Shown here: one piece after another, positions 16,853 to 25,921 of the stretch
Layout of the letters: the number at the start of each line of letters is the position of its first letter
How positions within the stretch are numbered: the stretch's first letter is position 1
Source: Mogibacterium timidum ATCC 33093
Lineage (GTDB): Bacteria > Bacillota > Clostridia > Peptostreptococcales > Anaerovoracaceae
NCBI RefSeq assembly: GCF_000525775.1
Contig: NZ_JALU01000003.1
Location: 39,052 to 103,051, forward strand
DNA length: 64,000 bases
Reading direction: 5' to 3'
Notes under the pieces: generated by a model
The model's input: the letters and a program-made list of their open reading frames with translations, nothing else
Database searches by the model: none
What the model was told of the DNA's origin: nothing
Made by a program: the position numbers and the translations under genes

Positions 16853-18539
16853 CTTGTCGCTCCCCATAGAAATCAATCTCAATCACCGTACCGTCGCCAT
16901 CACTCGTAATCTGCAGGCCACCCTCATCGCCATAGATGGCTTTGAGCCTGCGATTTACGTTAGTAAGCCCGATATGATCGTCTATATCGTTATCGGCTGC
17001 GATATCCGCCAACACCTCCTCGGGAATTCCCGGCCCCCTATCGCGAATCCTGACGCTTACACCGCCTTCAAGACGGCTGACCCTCACTGTTACATGCCTA
17101 TACCCGTCTGCTGATATTCCGTACCTGACGGCATTCTCGATTATTGGCTGCAGTATCAATATCGGCACCGGTATATCAGATTCTGTATCCTCGTAAAATC
17201 TGATATCCAGCTTCTCCTCAAAACGCGCTTCCTCAATCCTGAGATAGTCCTTCACATGCTGAATTTCATCAGCCAACGGCGCCATGAAATTGCGCTGCTT
17301 CAGGCTATACCTGAAATACGAAGCCAGTACGCGCAGCAGCTTGACCGCTCGCTCGGAATCCTCGCGACATACGAAGGAAATGGTATTTAGCGCATTGAAC
17401 AGAAAATGCGGATTGACTTGAAACTGCAGCGCCTTGAGCTCTGCCTGCGATGTCAGCTCCAGCTGCTTGCTCAGCTCACGCTTGGATAGCTGAAACAATA
17501 TCAGATTGTGAACTATCCGGATGAATTCCAGCTCAATGGTCTTTTGGAACCACGTGCGCTTCACCCACACGACGAGACTGCCTCGTACCTGTCCGTTTAC
17601 CGCGAACGGCACTGCTGCCGAATAGTTGTCGTTGAGAGCAGCTTCCCAAACGCTCCCTTCAGGCGGAGTTTCCATCGTCTCAAGCTGACCCGAATTCATA
17701 GCATGCACGGCTATCAGCGGCAGCTCCGTCATCTCGTCCACGGTCAAGCGTATGTCAGGATGGCGCCAGTGCAGGATCTTACTCCTGTCGGTAATCATCA
17801 CCCCGCTGTAATCGAAGTTATCCATCAGTATGTCTATAAATGTCGACAGGTTATCCGCATAACTCCTGTCGTTTTCAAATAAATCCATCAGCTCACCTGT
17901 CACTGTCCCGATGCGCTGCAGCTGACGCGTAGTCTCGGCATCCTGCTGTATGAACACATAGTTGAAGTTCGCGATGAATACCATGAGACCGACTACGTTT
18001 ATTAACATCATCGGAATGCTCATCTCTATGATGGCCTCTATGGCTACCTTCATTGATACGGTAAGTCTGAGCAGCGAGAATATCTCAAACAGCTCTGCAA
18101 AGACAGCCAGCAGTATGAGATCGCGATATTTCCACTTACCACGCTGAAAGTATGGATAGAAGCCTGCTCCGAGTAAACCGAAGCAGACTGTTGAGAACGC
18201 CTCGGAATGGGCAAGCACAGCTGGCGATGCCGTCAGCAGCACGTAGAGGCCGCCGAGCATAGAGGCAAAAAAGCCGACAAGCGGACCTCCCAACAGACCT
18301 GCCGACATCGCGCCTATCATCCTGGTGTTAAATCCGTAGAGCCCCATATTCACCTCAAGCGATGTCGAGCCGACGATGAGCGCTACGAATACCAGAGACA
18401 ACACAAAATCCTGCTTCACGCTTCTGTGTTCTTGCAGTATGGTCTTCCGGAACACGTGAATATGCGAAAGCAGGTTAGCAATTATTATTAATGCGGCAAG
18501 GTTGATGATCAGATGATCGGCAAGTTCCCCAGTCAGCAT
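16833..18539 (-). CDS. lytS: LytS-type sensor histidine kinase
   Basis: A 568-residue membrane sensor. Residues ~1-195 form the 5TM-5TMR_LYT module (NMGLYGFNTRMIGAMSAGLLGG is diagnostic). A soluble sensor part of GAF-like length follows (~210-345). The His_kinase region has the phospho-acceptor PHFLFNALNTI, and the ATPase part has IIENAVRYG and RDRGPGIPEEV. In relatives, kinases of this group sense pyruvate or related metabolites, but the ligand here is unknown. AGGGGGC precedes the ATG and may pair with an upstream GCCC. The leader contains dispersed element copy B. Confidence 0.92.
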   Translation of the reverse strand: MLTGELADHLIINLAALIIIANLLSHIHVFRKTILQEHRSVKQDFVLSLVFVALIVGSTSLEVNMGLYGFNTRMIGAMSAGLLGGPLVGFFASMLGGLYVLLTASPAVLAHSEAFSTVCFGLLGAGFYPYFQRGKWKYRDLILLAVFAELFEIFSLLRLTVSMKVAIEAIIEMSIPMMLINVVGLMVFIANFNYVFIQQDAETTRQLQRIGTVTGELMDLFENDRSYADNLSTFIDILMDNFDYSGVMITDRSKILHWRHPDIRLTVDEMTELPLIAVHAMNSGQLETMETPPEGSVWEAALNDNYSAAVPFAVNGQVRGSLVVWVKRTWFQKTIELEFIRIVHNLILFQLSKRELSKQLELTSQAELKALQFQVNPHFLFNALNTISFVCREDSERAVKLLRVLASYFRYSLKQRNFMAPLADEIQHVKDYLRIEEARFEEKLDIRFYEDTESDIPVPILILQPIIENAVRYGISADGYRHVTVRVSRLEGGVSVRIRDRGPGIPEEVLADIAADNDIDDHIGLTNVNRRLKAIYGDEGGLQITSDGDGTVIEIDFYGERQDEQGDR

Positions 18540-18567
18540 TTCAGCCCCCTTTTTGGGCGTATGAAAC

Positions 18568-18674
18568 CTTTTCTGTAAATTAGTCTTCTGTGGCGGATTA
18601 GTGGGCGTATCCCCCTATTTGTAAGGGATGCGCTTTTAAGTTAATATAGTAAATTTACTTGAGCATGTCAAGAT
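18568..18674 (-). promoter_or_regulatory. Dispersed element copy B: lytS promoter and structured leader
   Basis: On the - strand: consensus TTGACA (18671-18666), a 17-base spacer and TATATT (18648-18643). A hairpin follows (18633-18605; arms GCGCATCCC and GGGATACGC, loop containing TTACAAAT), then the tail TAATTTACAGAAAA shared with copy A. The lytS ATG lies about 30 bases beyond the element, so here it is a promoter plus 5' leader. Confidence 0.65.
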
Positions 18675-18803
18675 ACACCAATCCGGAGACCGTTTCAAGG
18701 TTATTCATAAAACTGAAACGCCCTAACAAACTGATATAATGAAGGTCGGAATATTTATGCTCAAACCGACAACCCGTAAAGATAGAAAGATAGATTGAAC
18801 CCC

Positions 18804-18837
18804 AAAAGACCCACCGGCAAATGCCGGCGGGTCTTTT
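18804..18837 (-). terminator. Bidirectional-looking terminator downstream of the symporter gene
   Basis: AAAAGACCC-CCGGCA and its complement TGCCGG-GGGTCTTTT form a long stem with a single A/C mismatch and a short loop. A- and T-tracts on both sides let it work in either direction. It lies 33 bases after the symporter stop. The 130 bases to its right edge of element B hold a TATAAT (18735-18740) and a 13-codon frame that I do not call a gene. Confidence 0.85.
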
Positions 18838-18870
18838 GAGTATGTATGATATTCTGAATCAGAGTATCTC

Positions 18871-20118
18871 TTAGTATGTTACGACCTTCTTGTCGTCGAA
18901 TACGTCGTGGTCCAGCTCACCAAGCTTGCTTGCAACGAGCATTCCAACCATTACGTCTACGTCTACGTTCATCAATGTACGGAACATTCCGGCGAACCAG
19001 TCGATCCCGATGAGAATAGCGATGCTCTCGAGCGGAAGTCCCAGCGAGCTTGCAAGGAATGTGTATACGATTACCGAACCCCCTGGTACGGAAATTGTTC
19101 CGAGGCACATCAGACAAGACAGGAGAATAGCCATTCCCATCTGGTATGCACTCAAGTTGATGTGCAACGACTGTGCCATAAAGAAGATAGCAGCCACGTA
19201 ACACTGAGCTGCTCCGCAGCTGTTCATCGCCATCGTTATAGGCCCGGTAAAATCAGCAACCTTACGGCTAACGCCGAACTTCGTAACCTCGTCCTCGATC
19301 TTAGTCGGCAGGCAGATAGCACCGGAAGTCGTCGTAACAGCCATGATGGACATCTTGGCAAACTTCTTAGGCATCCTGCTCAACCTGGTCTTGGTGAGGA
19401 AGCCGGTAAGCGGTGTATACAGCAAGAACTGAATAGCATCTCCGATAAGCAGCAGCAGCAAGAACTTGAGCATCGGAATGATCACCTTGAAGCCTGTAGA
19501 ACCTGCAACATTTGCAAGCAGGCAGAAGATACCGATTGGAGCGACCTTCATTACGATCTTGATGATTGCGGTGATCGTTCCGTTTATTCCGTTAATCCAA
19601 TCAACTACGGTTCTGTTACCGCTCTGTCTGGCGTAAGATCCCATCGCTACACCAAAGAACAGCGCAAATACTATACACGGCACCATCGCTCCCTCAGCCA
19701 TCGACTGCACCACATTGGTAGGTACGAAGTTGAGGATAGTATCCTGCAGCGAAGCTGACTTCACCGACTGTTTTGCAACTCCCGCAGCCTGCGAGATGTC
19801 TATTCCGACACCCGGCTTCATGACCATCGAGAGTATAACTCCGAGTCCTGCAGATATAATCGTGAAGATAATAATCCATTTGAAGGTGTGGAATCCCATC
19901 TTGCCGACATCCTGACCGTCTCCGCTTCCTACTGCGCCGGCAACCGCTGTCATTACAAGCAATACAACAGACATCTGGATCAATCTCAGGAAGATGTTTC
20001 CGATGAATGCCAGATTTGCCGCCCAAGGTCCTACGAGAGATCCGAATACAATACCTGCAACGGTCGCAATCAGGATCTGGGTAGTAAGTGAAATCTTGAA
20101 TCTCTTCTTAGTCTCCAT
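18871..20118 (-). CDS. Dicarboxylate/amino-acid:cation symporter (DAACS family)
   Basis: A 415-residue membrane carrier of the glutamate/aspartate/serine/dicarboxylate symporter family (GltP/SstT fold). About eight helices plus two re-entrant hairpins; the serine-rich tip is seen as AVTTTSGAICLPT and the transport core as TMAMNSCGAAQCY and CLGTISVPGGSVI. ATG 20118 is chosen because GGGG stands 8 bases upstream; an ATG seven codons earlier has no site. The gene sits beside lytS-lytR and may be one of its targets. The motif variation leaves the substrate open between acidic amino acids, serine/threonine and C4-dicarboxylates. Confidence 0.88.
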   Translation of the reverse strand: METKKRFKISLTTQILIATVAGIVFGSLVGPWAANLAFIGNIFLRLIQMSVVLLVMTAVAGAVGSGDGQDVGKMGFHTFKWIIIFTIISAGLGVILSMVMKPGVGIDISQAAGVAKQSVKSASLQDTILNFVPTNVVQSMAEGAMVPCIVFALFFGVAMGSYARQSGNRTVVDWINGINGTITAIIKIVMKVAPIGIFCLLANVAGSTGFKVIIPMLKFLLLLLIGDAIQFLLYTPLTGFLTKTRLSRMPKKFAKMSIMAVTTTSGAICLPTKIEDEVTKFGVSRKVADFTGPITMAMNSCGAAQCYVAAIFFMAQSLHINLSAYQMGMAILLSCLMCLGTISVPGGSVIVYTFLASSLGLPLESIAILIGIDWFAGMFRTLMNVDVDVMVGMLVASKLGELDHDVFDDKKVVTY

Positions 20119-20264
20119 TTTGAATACCCCGTATAACATATAAATTTTGAATATCCCAATACTTTATTTAAGCCTTATTTTACCTGTGACATTCATCTAA
20201 TCAACATATTTTGCTTAAACAGTGGATTTGCCCGTTTGAACAGTACTCGATGTGAATTCTCAGC

Positions 20265-20296
20265 AAAATAAAATCGGGAGAGCTCGTACTCTCCCG
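20265..20296 (-). terminator. Rho-independent terminator downstream of the EFR1 gene
   Basis: CGGGAGA and TCTCCCG pair around an 8-base loop; on the - strand it is followed by ATTTTATTTT. The 220 bases between it and the EFR1 stop show short repeated words (GTTATCTGCGTA-like) but no gene. The 146 bases to its left form the symporter leader. Confidence 0.75.
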
Positions 20297-20515
20297 GCAT
20301 TTCCCCATGTTATCTGCGTATATCTGCGTAGCTGCCGCGATGTGCGTTCTCCGCACCCATCGCGTCGAACCACTCCCGACATTATCCCGTGTTATCTGCA
20401 TAGCTATCCAAACTGCACAGATGTTATGTATCAGCTATGTCGGATATGTCGGCTCGTGTTCACGTTTGTGTTCCCTTTGCTGCATGCGCTATCTGCTGCG
20501 TGTGCTCTAATATTC

Positions 20516-21352
20516 CTAAATAAACCACTCCGGATCCTTACGCTTAAAGTGCAGCTTCTCCCTGGCGATACGTGTCGCCTTGGCAAGAGATCCGTAGAAG
20601 CCTCTCGCATCCTGCGGACAAGCCTTGATGCATGCCGTACACGAAATGCATTTCTTAGGATCCGACTTTCTGAGATTCTTGGAATCTACGGCTCCTACCG
20701 GACACACCTCCGCGCAGGTACCGCAATCTATGCACATCGAGTTCGCAGTCGGATGGATGGGCAGGCTAACAGGCTTTCGCTTAGGTATAGAGCCCGAGAT
20801 TGCCAGCGGTGCCAGTCTCCCTCGCATCGAATCTATATCAGTACATACGAAGCGCTTGAGCTTCTTGGCGCTAATCCTGCTGAATTCGATCATCTTCTTG
20901 ATGTCATTCTCATCCGGCCTGTGCTCCGCAATCTTGGGAAACATCGAGTGCTGAGCGATAAACGCAGCCGCACTTATCACGTTGAAGCCCTGCTCACCCG
21001 CATAGGTGTACAGCTCGTATAGCGCGTCCCCATAGCTGTTGTTGCCATATGCCACCAGCGCAATCATGTACGCTCCATTGCCGTTGACCTTGGCAAGCAT
21101 CTCCTTGCAAATCTCCGGGATTCTGCCCGACATGACCGGCATGCCCATGATAACTATGGTCTCCTCGCTGCAGTCTATCGAAGGGCTGATGCCGGGATGC
21201 TTGGTCAGCTCCAGCATATCGTAGAACGAATAGCCCAGATCATCCAGGCAGCTGTCCCGCATATTGTCAGTTATTTCTATTGTAATCTTCTTGGTGATCT
21301 TAGCCGTCTCGCCGGATGGACTAAAATACATGCCTACAACGTTTTTAATCAT
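20516..21352 (-). CDS. EFR1-family flavodoxin-ferredoxin
   Basis: A 278-residue cytoplasmic redox protein. The N-terminal ~165 residues are flavodoxin-like (GMYFSPSGETAKITKKI FMN-phosphate loop, IVIMGMPVMSGRIPE). The C-terminal ~70 residues carry two [4Fe-4S] motifs, CIDCGTCAEVCPVGAV and CISCTACIKACPQDAR. This two-domain layout is the EFR1 family found in anaerobes. It should pass electrons between ferredoxin-type and flavin-type partners; the partner enzyme is unknown and the neighbours do not suggest one. The ribosome site is weak. Confidence 0.88.
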   Translation of the reverse strand: MIKNVVGMYFSPSGETAKITKKITIEITDNMRDSCLDDLGYSFYDMLELTKHPGISPSIDCSEETIVIMGMPVMSGRIPEICKEMLAKVNGNGAYMIALVAYGNNSYGDALYELYTYAGEQGFNVISAAAFIAQHSMFPKIAEHRPDENDIKKMIEFSRISAKKLKRFVCTDIDSMRGRLAPLAISGSIPKRKPVSLPIHPTANSMCIDCGTCAEVCPVGAVDSKNLRKSDPKKCISCTACIKACPQDARGFYGSLAKATRIAREKLHFKRKDPEWFI

Positions 21353-21494
21353 GTTTGAATCTCACACAGCTGTATCTAATTCCGCTCATAATTCGTATAT
21401 GAATGCAGTCTATGAGATATCCTTCCTCAAATATAAATGAATTTTACCACGAGGAATAAAACAGAATGTTTAATTAGTGTGCATTTTTGTGAAG

Positions 21495-21529
21495 ATAAAA
21501 TGAAAAGCACAGGTCACACCAACCTGTGC
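21495..21529 (-). terminator. Rho-independent terminator of the trpS operon
   Basis: GCACAGGT and ACCTGTGC form an 8-bp stem with a 7-base loop; on the - strand TTTTCATTTT follows. It lies 23 bases after the small membrane protein gene, which supports co-transcription of that gene with trpS. Confidence 0.8.
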
Positions 21530-21551
21530 CGATTAATACAGCATCTTGCTT

Positions 21552-21707
21552 TTAAACGCCCCATTTTAGGAAATGACTCAGATATTCTTTAAACCCATCA
21601 AGATTCAGCAACCAACATATCGTTATGATTACTGCCATTATAAAGAAGGCACAATTGATGCGTTTGATATGCTGTTTTTCAGTCTTTATTTCCTTATTAT
21701 CATTCAC
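21552..21707 (-). CDS. Small single-span membrane protein (51 residues)
   Basis: A short gene whose GTG start overlaps the trpS stop as GTGA. The product begins with a charged stretch (NDNKEIKTEKQHIKR), then one hydrophobic helix (~18-35, AFFIMAVIITICWLL), then an amphipathic tail ending FLKWGV. The frame is closed by a stop and a terminator follows within 25 bases. No family is recognised. The overlap, the terminator and the positive-inside topology make it a credible gene rather than chance; its link to tryptophanyl-tRNA synthetase may be only positional. Confidence 0.6.
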   Translation of the reverse strand: MNDNKEIKTEKQHIKRINCAFFIMAVIITICWLLNLDGFKEYLSHFLKWGV

Positions 21708-22792
21708 ATATCCACTTTATCTAAATTATAATCCTCTGCCCACTGATTAAAGTAGTCGATCTGCATAGCCTTCTTCATCTTGTCCAATGTCTGTTCTGCC
21801 TCTGCATTGGCCTTCTCTGTACCCTTGCGTAATACGTCTACAACAACCTCCGGATGCTCCTCGTAGTATGCGCGCCTCTCGCGGATCGGCACGAGGAATT
21901 CATTAAGCACCTTGAGCAGGAACTTCTTGACCTTTACATCACCGAGTCCGCCGCGTCTGTAGTGTGACTTGAGCTCATCGAGATTCTTGTACTCAGGCAG
22001 GTATTTCTCGAAAGAATCGGATTGCACTAACGCATCCAGATATGTGAATACAGTGTTGCCCTCGACCTGGCCGGGATCCTCGATCCTGATGTGGTTAGGA
22101 TCCGTGTACATGCTCATAACCTTGATCCTGAGCTCCTCCTCGCTGTCGGAGAGGTAGATAGTGTTGCCGAGCGACTTGCTCATCTTGGCCTGTCCATCCG
22201 TTCCCGGCAGTCTCAGACAAGCCTTGTTGTCCGGCAGATATATCTCCGGCTCGACAAGCACTTCGCCGTACGTAGCGTTGAACTTGCGGACAATCTCGCG
22301 GCACTGCTCGATCATCGGTTCCTGATCCTCGCCAACCGGAACGATAGTACCCATAAACGCCGTGATATCCGAAGCCTGACTGATAGGATATGTAAAGAAT
22401 CCGACCGGCAGATTGGCCTCAAATCCGCGCATCTTGATCTCGTTCTTGACAGTTGGATTGCGCTGAACTCTGGCGACTGTGACAAGGTTCATGTAGTACA
22501 TCGTCATCTCGTGCAGCGCCGGGATCTTAGACTGGATAAATATAGTTGTGCGGTCCGGGTCGATTCCGATTGACAGATAATCCATCGTAACCTGCAGTAC
22601 GCTCTCGCGCACCTTCTCAGGATTATCCGCATTGTCAGTCAGCGCCTGCGCATCTGCAATCATGATGAACATCTTGTCGATGCTCGGGTCTTCCTGCAGG
22701 ATGAGTCTCTGTCTGAGAGAACCCACGTAATGTCCGATATGAAGCCTGCCGGTGGGTCTGTCACCGGTCAATACGATTTTATCTTTAGCCAT
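21704..22792 (-). CDS. trpS: Tryptophan--tRNA ligase
   Basis: A 362-residue class I aminoacyl-tRNA synthetase that charges tRNA-Trp. Class I signatures are present: GRLHIGHYVGSL (HIGH) and the QAKMSKSLGNTI loop (KMSKS). Substrate-pocket wording DRPTGRLH and IADAQALTDNA agrees with TrpRS rather than TyrRS. Length is slightly above the ~330 usual for bacterial forms because of a longer C-terminal helical part. The 154-base leader shows no T-box features that I could recognise. Confidence 0.95.
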   Translation of the reverse strand: MAKDKIVLTGDRPTGRLHIGHYVGSLRQRLILQEDPSIDKMFIMIADAQALTDNADNPEKVRESVLQVTMDYLSIGIDPDRTTIFIQSKIPALHEMTMYYMNLVTVARVQRNPTVKNEIKMRGFEANLPVGFFTYPISQASDITAFMGTIVPVGEDQEPMIEQCREIVRKFNATYGEVLVEPEIYLPDNKACLRLPGTDGQAKMSKSLGNTIYLSDSEEELRIKVMSMYTDPNHIRIEDPGQVEGNTVFTYLDALVQSDSFEKYLPEYKNLDELKSHYRRGGLGDVKVKKFLLKVLNEFLVPIRERRAYYEEHPEVVVDVLRKGTEKANAEAEQTLDKMKKAMQIDYFNQWAEDYNLDKVDM

Positions 22793-22946
22793 GTTATTAC
22801 CTCTTATTTTCTAAATGCTTATATTGGATCCCGGATCTTGCGCCTGACATATCTAATATATAAAGTGTAGCGGTCAGCACCACAACATTCGGCTTAGAAC
22901 TGCTTTCTGCTGTTTGTGCGCTGCGATTAACACACTGCGGTATCAG

Positions 22947-23552
22947 TTAGCCGCGCCATCGCGTCCCATAGATAGCATCTTCGGTGGCAACTCCGTCCAT
23001 GTATATGTCCGTATCCTCGAGCGGTATGTTGTCTGCAAGCAGCTTCTCAAAACAGATGGCCAGCTTGATGAAGCCTGCCGCTCTGAGGAATCTATCATAG
23101 TATCCTGCCCCGTGTCCGATTCTCCTCCCGTCCTCGGCACATGCCACACATGGAACAATAGCGAGATCGAACTCGTCTGTGGTTATCTCCTTAGCCTCCG
23201 GCAACGGTTCTCTGATGCCAAATGCTCCTCTTGTGAGCTCATCCCCCAGCTTGTATTCCTTGACAACCATCTCATGAGGACCGATGCAGAGTGGGATACC
23301 GACACGCTTTCCTTCAGCAAGTGCTTTATCTATAATAGCATCCGTAATCGGTTCGCCGGCCATGGACATGTAGCAAAATATAGTCCCTGCCGTCTTGTAA
23401 GCCGGAGATGCCGTCACCCGCTCGGCGATGCGCCTGCTCGCTTCTTCTATATATTCAGAAGACAGCCCTTTGACAATCTCCCTGCACCTCGCCCTGAGAG
23501 CCCTTTTATTCTGTTGTATCTCCGCGCTCGTCGGGTTTCTATCTGTGTCCAC
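22947..23552 (-). CDS. 5-formyltetrahydrofolate cyclo-ligase
   Basis: A 201-residue ATP-dependent enzyme converting 5-formyl-THF to 5,10-methenyl-THF in one-carbon metabolism. The phosphate-binding C-terminal motif GHGAGYYDRFL and the FCYMSMAGEPIT and IPLCIG stretches are characteristic. The start is GTG 23552 with an excellent AAAGGAG five bases upstream. It follows the second MATE gene by 19 bases on the same strand, so the two are probably co-transcribed, although functionally unrelated. Confidence 0.92.
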   Translation of the reverse strand: MDTDRNPTSAEIQQNKRALRARCREIVKGLSSEYIEEASRRIAERVTASPAYKTAGTIFCYMSMAGEPITDAIIDKALAEGKRVGIPLCIGPHEMVVKEYKLGDELTRGAFGIREPLPEAKEITTDEFDLAIVPCVACAEDGRRIGHGAGYYDRFLRAAGFIKLAICFEKLLADNIPLEDTDIYMDGVATEDAIYGTRWRG

Positions 23553-23571
23553 TGCAGCTCCTTTTCTCCTA

Positions 23572-24942
23572 TTACAGTTTGCTGATAATATCCTTCTTGA
23601 TCATTTTGGTATATATAATCGACATCGCAAGTCCGACGAACTCGGCGATAACAAACGACCACCACACGATGTCGATGTTGCCTAACCTGGACAGCAGATA
23701 TGCAGCCGGAAGCAGCACGACTAGCTGTCTCACAATTGAAATATTCATACTGTATACACTCTTGCCGAGAGCCTGGAATACGCCTCCTCGCATAATCGAA
23801 TATCCCGCCAGCGGGAATGCCAGCGACAGCACTCTCAGCTCGACAGTTCCGATCTTGAGCAGCCCAGGAGAAGCTGCGAAGAAACCCAGCAGCACGTTCG
23901 GAATTGCCCAGAATATTATCAGCCCGATTGACATTATGACTACTCCATATATGGCAGCCAGCTTCATAGCCTGCTCCATCCGCTTGCGGTTGCGCGCACC
24001 GTAGTTGTAAGCGATGATAGGCACTATACCGTTGTTCATGCCGAAGACAGGCATGAAGATGAAGCTCTGCAGCTTGAAGTAAGCTCCAAAGGCCGCAACC
24101 GCTGTGGTTGTAAACGCCACCAGTATCTGATTGAGACCGAATACCATGACCGAACCGACTGATTGCATGATAATCGACGGAATTCCAATTGCGTATATCT
24201 CCTTGATAGTTTTCCATCCCGGTCTGAAACGCTTGAAGCTGATGCGCACCTCACGGTTCTTGGTAAGATTGAAGTATACACCCAACAAAGCACCGACCGT
24301 CTGTCCAAACACTGTCGCAACAGCTGCTCCTGCGATACCCATCTTAGGGGCACCGAGCAGCCCGAATATCAGAATCGGATCCATGATGATGTTGATAACT
24401 GCACCTGTGCTCTGAGTGATAAAGATGTAGATGGTCTTGCCTGTGCTCTGCAGGAGTCTCTCGATAGTAATCTGCAGGAATACCATGATAGACAGCCAGC
24501 AAACGATACTCAGGTATGTCTCCCCGTAGTCAATAATCTTCTGGTTGCCGGTCTGCATCGCCATAAACGGCTTAGCAAAAAATCCCACGATTATGAACAA
24601 CACATACGTCACAAAGCAAAGGAAGATACCGTTTTCGGCTGTCGCATTTACCTTACCGAAGCTCTTGGCTCCGAGGTAACGCGACATGAGAGCACTCATA
24701 CCAACCGCTGTGCCTATACCAAACGCAATCATCATCGACTGGATAGGAAAGCATAGCGAAACAGCAGTCAACGCATCCTCGTCAATCTGCGCCACAAATA
24801 TGCTGTCGACGATATTGTACAGTGACTGCACGAACATCGACACCATCAGCGGCACCGATAGCTTGATGATCAGCGGCGGTATGGCTGCGGTCCCCAGTAT
24901 GTTTTCCTTTGTATCTATTGTATCTGTCTCTTTACCCATCAT
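23572..24942 (-). CDS. MATE-family exporter (second copy)
   Basis: A 456-residue MATE antiporter, only distantly similar to the one at 4455-5825. Both repeats are visible: SMFVQSLYNIVDSIFVAQI in the first half and AAFGAYFKLQSFIFMPVFG in the second. Expected to export drugs or metabolites across the cell membrane. A poly-G run sits directly against the first ATG; the next in-frame ATG, one codon on, has slightly better spacing, so the exact start is uncertain by one codon. No regulator gene is adjacent. Confidence 0.88.
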   Translation of the reverse strand: MMGKETDTIDTKENILGTAAIPPLIIKLSVPLMVSMFVQSLYNIVDSIFVAQIDEDALTAVSLCFPIQSMMIAFGIGTAVGMSALMSRYLGAKSFGKVNATAENGIFLCFVTYVLFIIVGFFAKPFMAMQTGNQKIIDYGETYLSIVCWLSIMVFLQITIERLLQSTGKTIYIFITQSTGAVINIIMDPILIFGLLGAPKMGIAGAAVATVFGQTVGALLGVYFNLTKNREVRISFKRFRPGWKTIKEIYAIGIPSIIMQSVGSVMVFGLNQILVAFTTTAVAAFGAYFKLQSFIFMPVFGMNNGIVPIIAYNYGARNRKRMEQAMKLAAIYGVVIMSIGLIIFWAIPNVLLGFFAASPGLLKIGTVELRVLSLAFPLAGYSIMRGGVFQALGKSVYSMNISIVRQLVVLLPAAYLLSRLGNIDIVWWSFVIAEFVGLAMSIIYTKMIKKDIISKL

Positions 24943-25292
24943 CCCCCCTGTGTAAAGCTTTTATATAAACAAAAATGACTGAATGACAGCCTCCCCCAAG
25001 CACCATTCAATCTTCTTGATCATTATACCATCTTGTGCTTTGATTTTTCCAGTGTCAACTACACGAAAGCGGTCGGCTTTTGCACTATTTACGTATATTT
25101 CATGTATGTTTTCTCACCTTTTACGCACCATGCACGACAAACTGCAGACAGTATGCAAGCATTGTACTCGCAATTATGCTCTATATGGAATGGAGCTGTC
25201 GAAACAGTGTTATCGAACGGCATCTATCATTCAGCGCACATCCAACACCTACGGATACCCATACACTGAGTCTCGCCGGAATACTCGCACAG

Positions 25293-25320
25293 AAAAAACG
25301 CGGCACAAGCCACGCTTTTT
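25293..25320 (-). terminator. Rho-independent terminator of the glutathione peroxidase gene
   Basis: The arms pair fully only on the - strand, where two positions become G-U (stem AAAAAGCGTGGC / GCCGCGTTTTTT, loop TTGT), followed by CTG. The rest of the 436-base gap 24943-25378 shows no credible gene. Confidence 0.75.
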
Positions 25321-25378
25321 CCATTGCAGTATATTTATTATTAAGGATGTCACAGCCCGAAGGCTTGGAACAACAAAT

Positions 25379-25921
25379 TTACATGAGAGAAGCTACGCAC
25401 TTCTCCACTTCCTCCTTCTTGGCAGTCGGTTCGAACCTGGCAACGACGTTGCCGTTTCTATCAACCACAAACTTGGTGAAATTCCACTTGATATCGGGAT
25501 TATTCTTGTAATCCTTGTCTATTTTCTTAACGACTAGTGAAAGTCCGGTTGCTTTGAGCCCTTTACCGAGCCCCTGAAAGCCTTGCTCCTGCTTGAGGAA
25601 TCTATACAGTTCCAGCTGATTCTCGCCATTAACATCCGACTTCTTCATCTGAGGGAACTTCGTGTTGTAGTGAAGCGTGCAGAACTCGTGAATCTCATCG
25701 TCGGAACCCGGCGCCTGTCCTGCGAACTGGTTGCAAGGAATATCGAGCACCTCCAATCCCCGATCATGGTATTTTTCATACATATCTTCGATTGGCTCAT
25801 ACTGTGGCGTAAATCCACATCCTGTCGCTGTGTTGACAACCAGCACTACCTTACCCTCGTAAGCCTTCATCGAGATTTCGCTGCCATCAGCTGCCGGAAC
25901 CGTGTAATCGTAAAAACTCAT
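25379..25921 (-). CDS. Glutathione peroxidase family (thiol peroxidase) protein
   Basis: A 180-residue thioredoxin-fold peroxidase that reduces hydroperoxides. The catalytic segment reads NTATGCGFTPQYEP, with Cys where animal enzymes have selenocysteine; the partner Gln is in NQFAGQAPGS and the Trp/Asn in KWNFTKFVV. This Cys type in Firmicutes generally uses thioredoxin rather than glutathione. ATG 25921 has GAGGAGGAAAGG upstream; the longer frame to 25981 has no ribosome site. Single-gene unit with its own terminator, consistent with oxidative-stress defence in an anaerobe. Confidence 0.92.
   Translation of the reverse strand: MSFYDYTVPAADGSEISMKAYEGKVVLVVNTATGCGFTPQYEPIEDMYEKYHDRGLEVLDIPCNQFAGQAPGSDDEIHEFCTLHYNTKFPQMKKSDVNGENQLELYRFLKQEQGFQGLGKGLKATGLSLVVKKIDKDYKNNPDIKWNFTKFVVDRNGNVVARFEPTAKKEEVEKCVASLM

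Noticed and set aside
18757..18798. 13-codon frame beginning at ATG 18757 downstream of a TATAAT box
   Set aside because: Too short, lacks a good -35 box and ribosome site; a small RNA ending at the terminator 18804-18837 is possible but unsupported.
18907..19758. Long + strand open frame (283 codons)
   Set aside because: Antisense shadow of the symporter gene; the translation lacks any recognisable motif.
22793..22946. T-box riboswitch upstream of trpS
   Set aside because: No T-box sequence, specifier loop or terminator/antiterminator pair was visible in the 154-base leader.
25420..25445. tRNA-like T-loop word GGTTCGAACC
   Set aside because: It lies inside the glutathione peroxidase gene, with no acceptor stem, D arm or anticodon arm around it.
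25379..25921. Selenoprotein version of glutathione peroxidase
   Set aside because: The catalytic position is a Cys codon and no in-frame TGA occurs.
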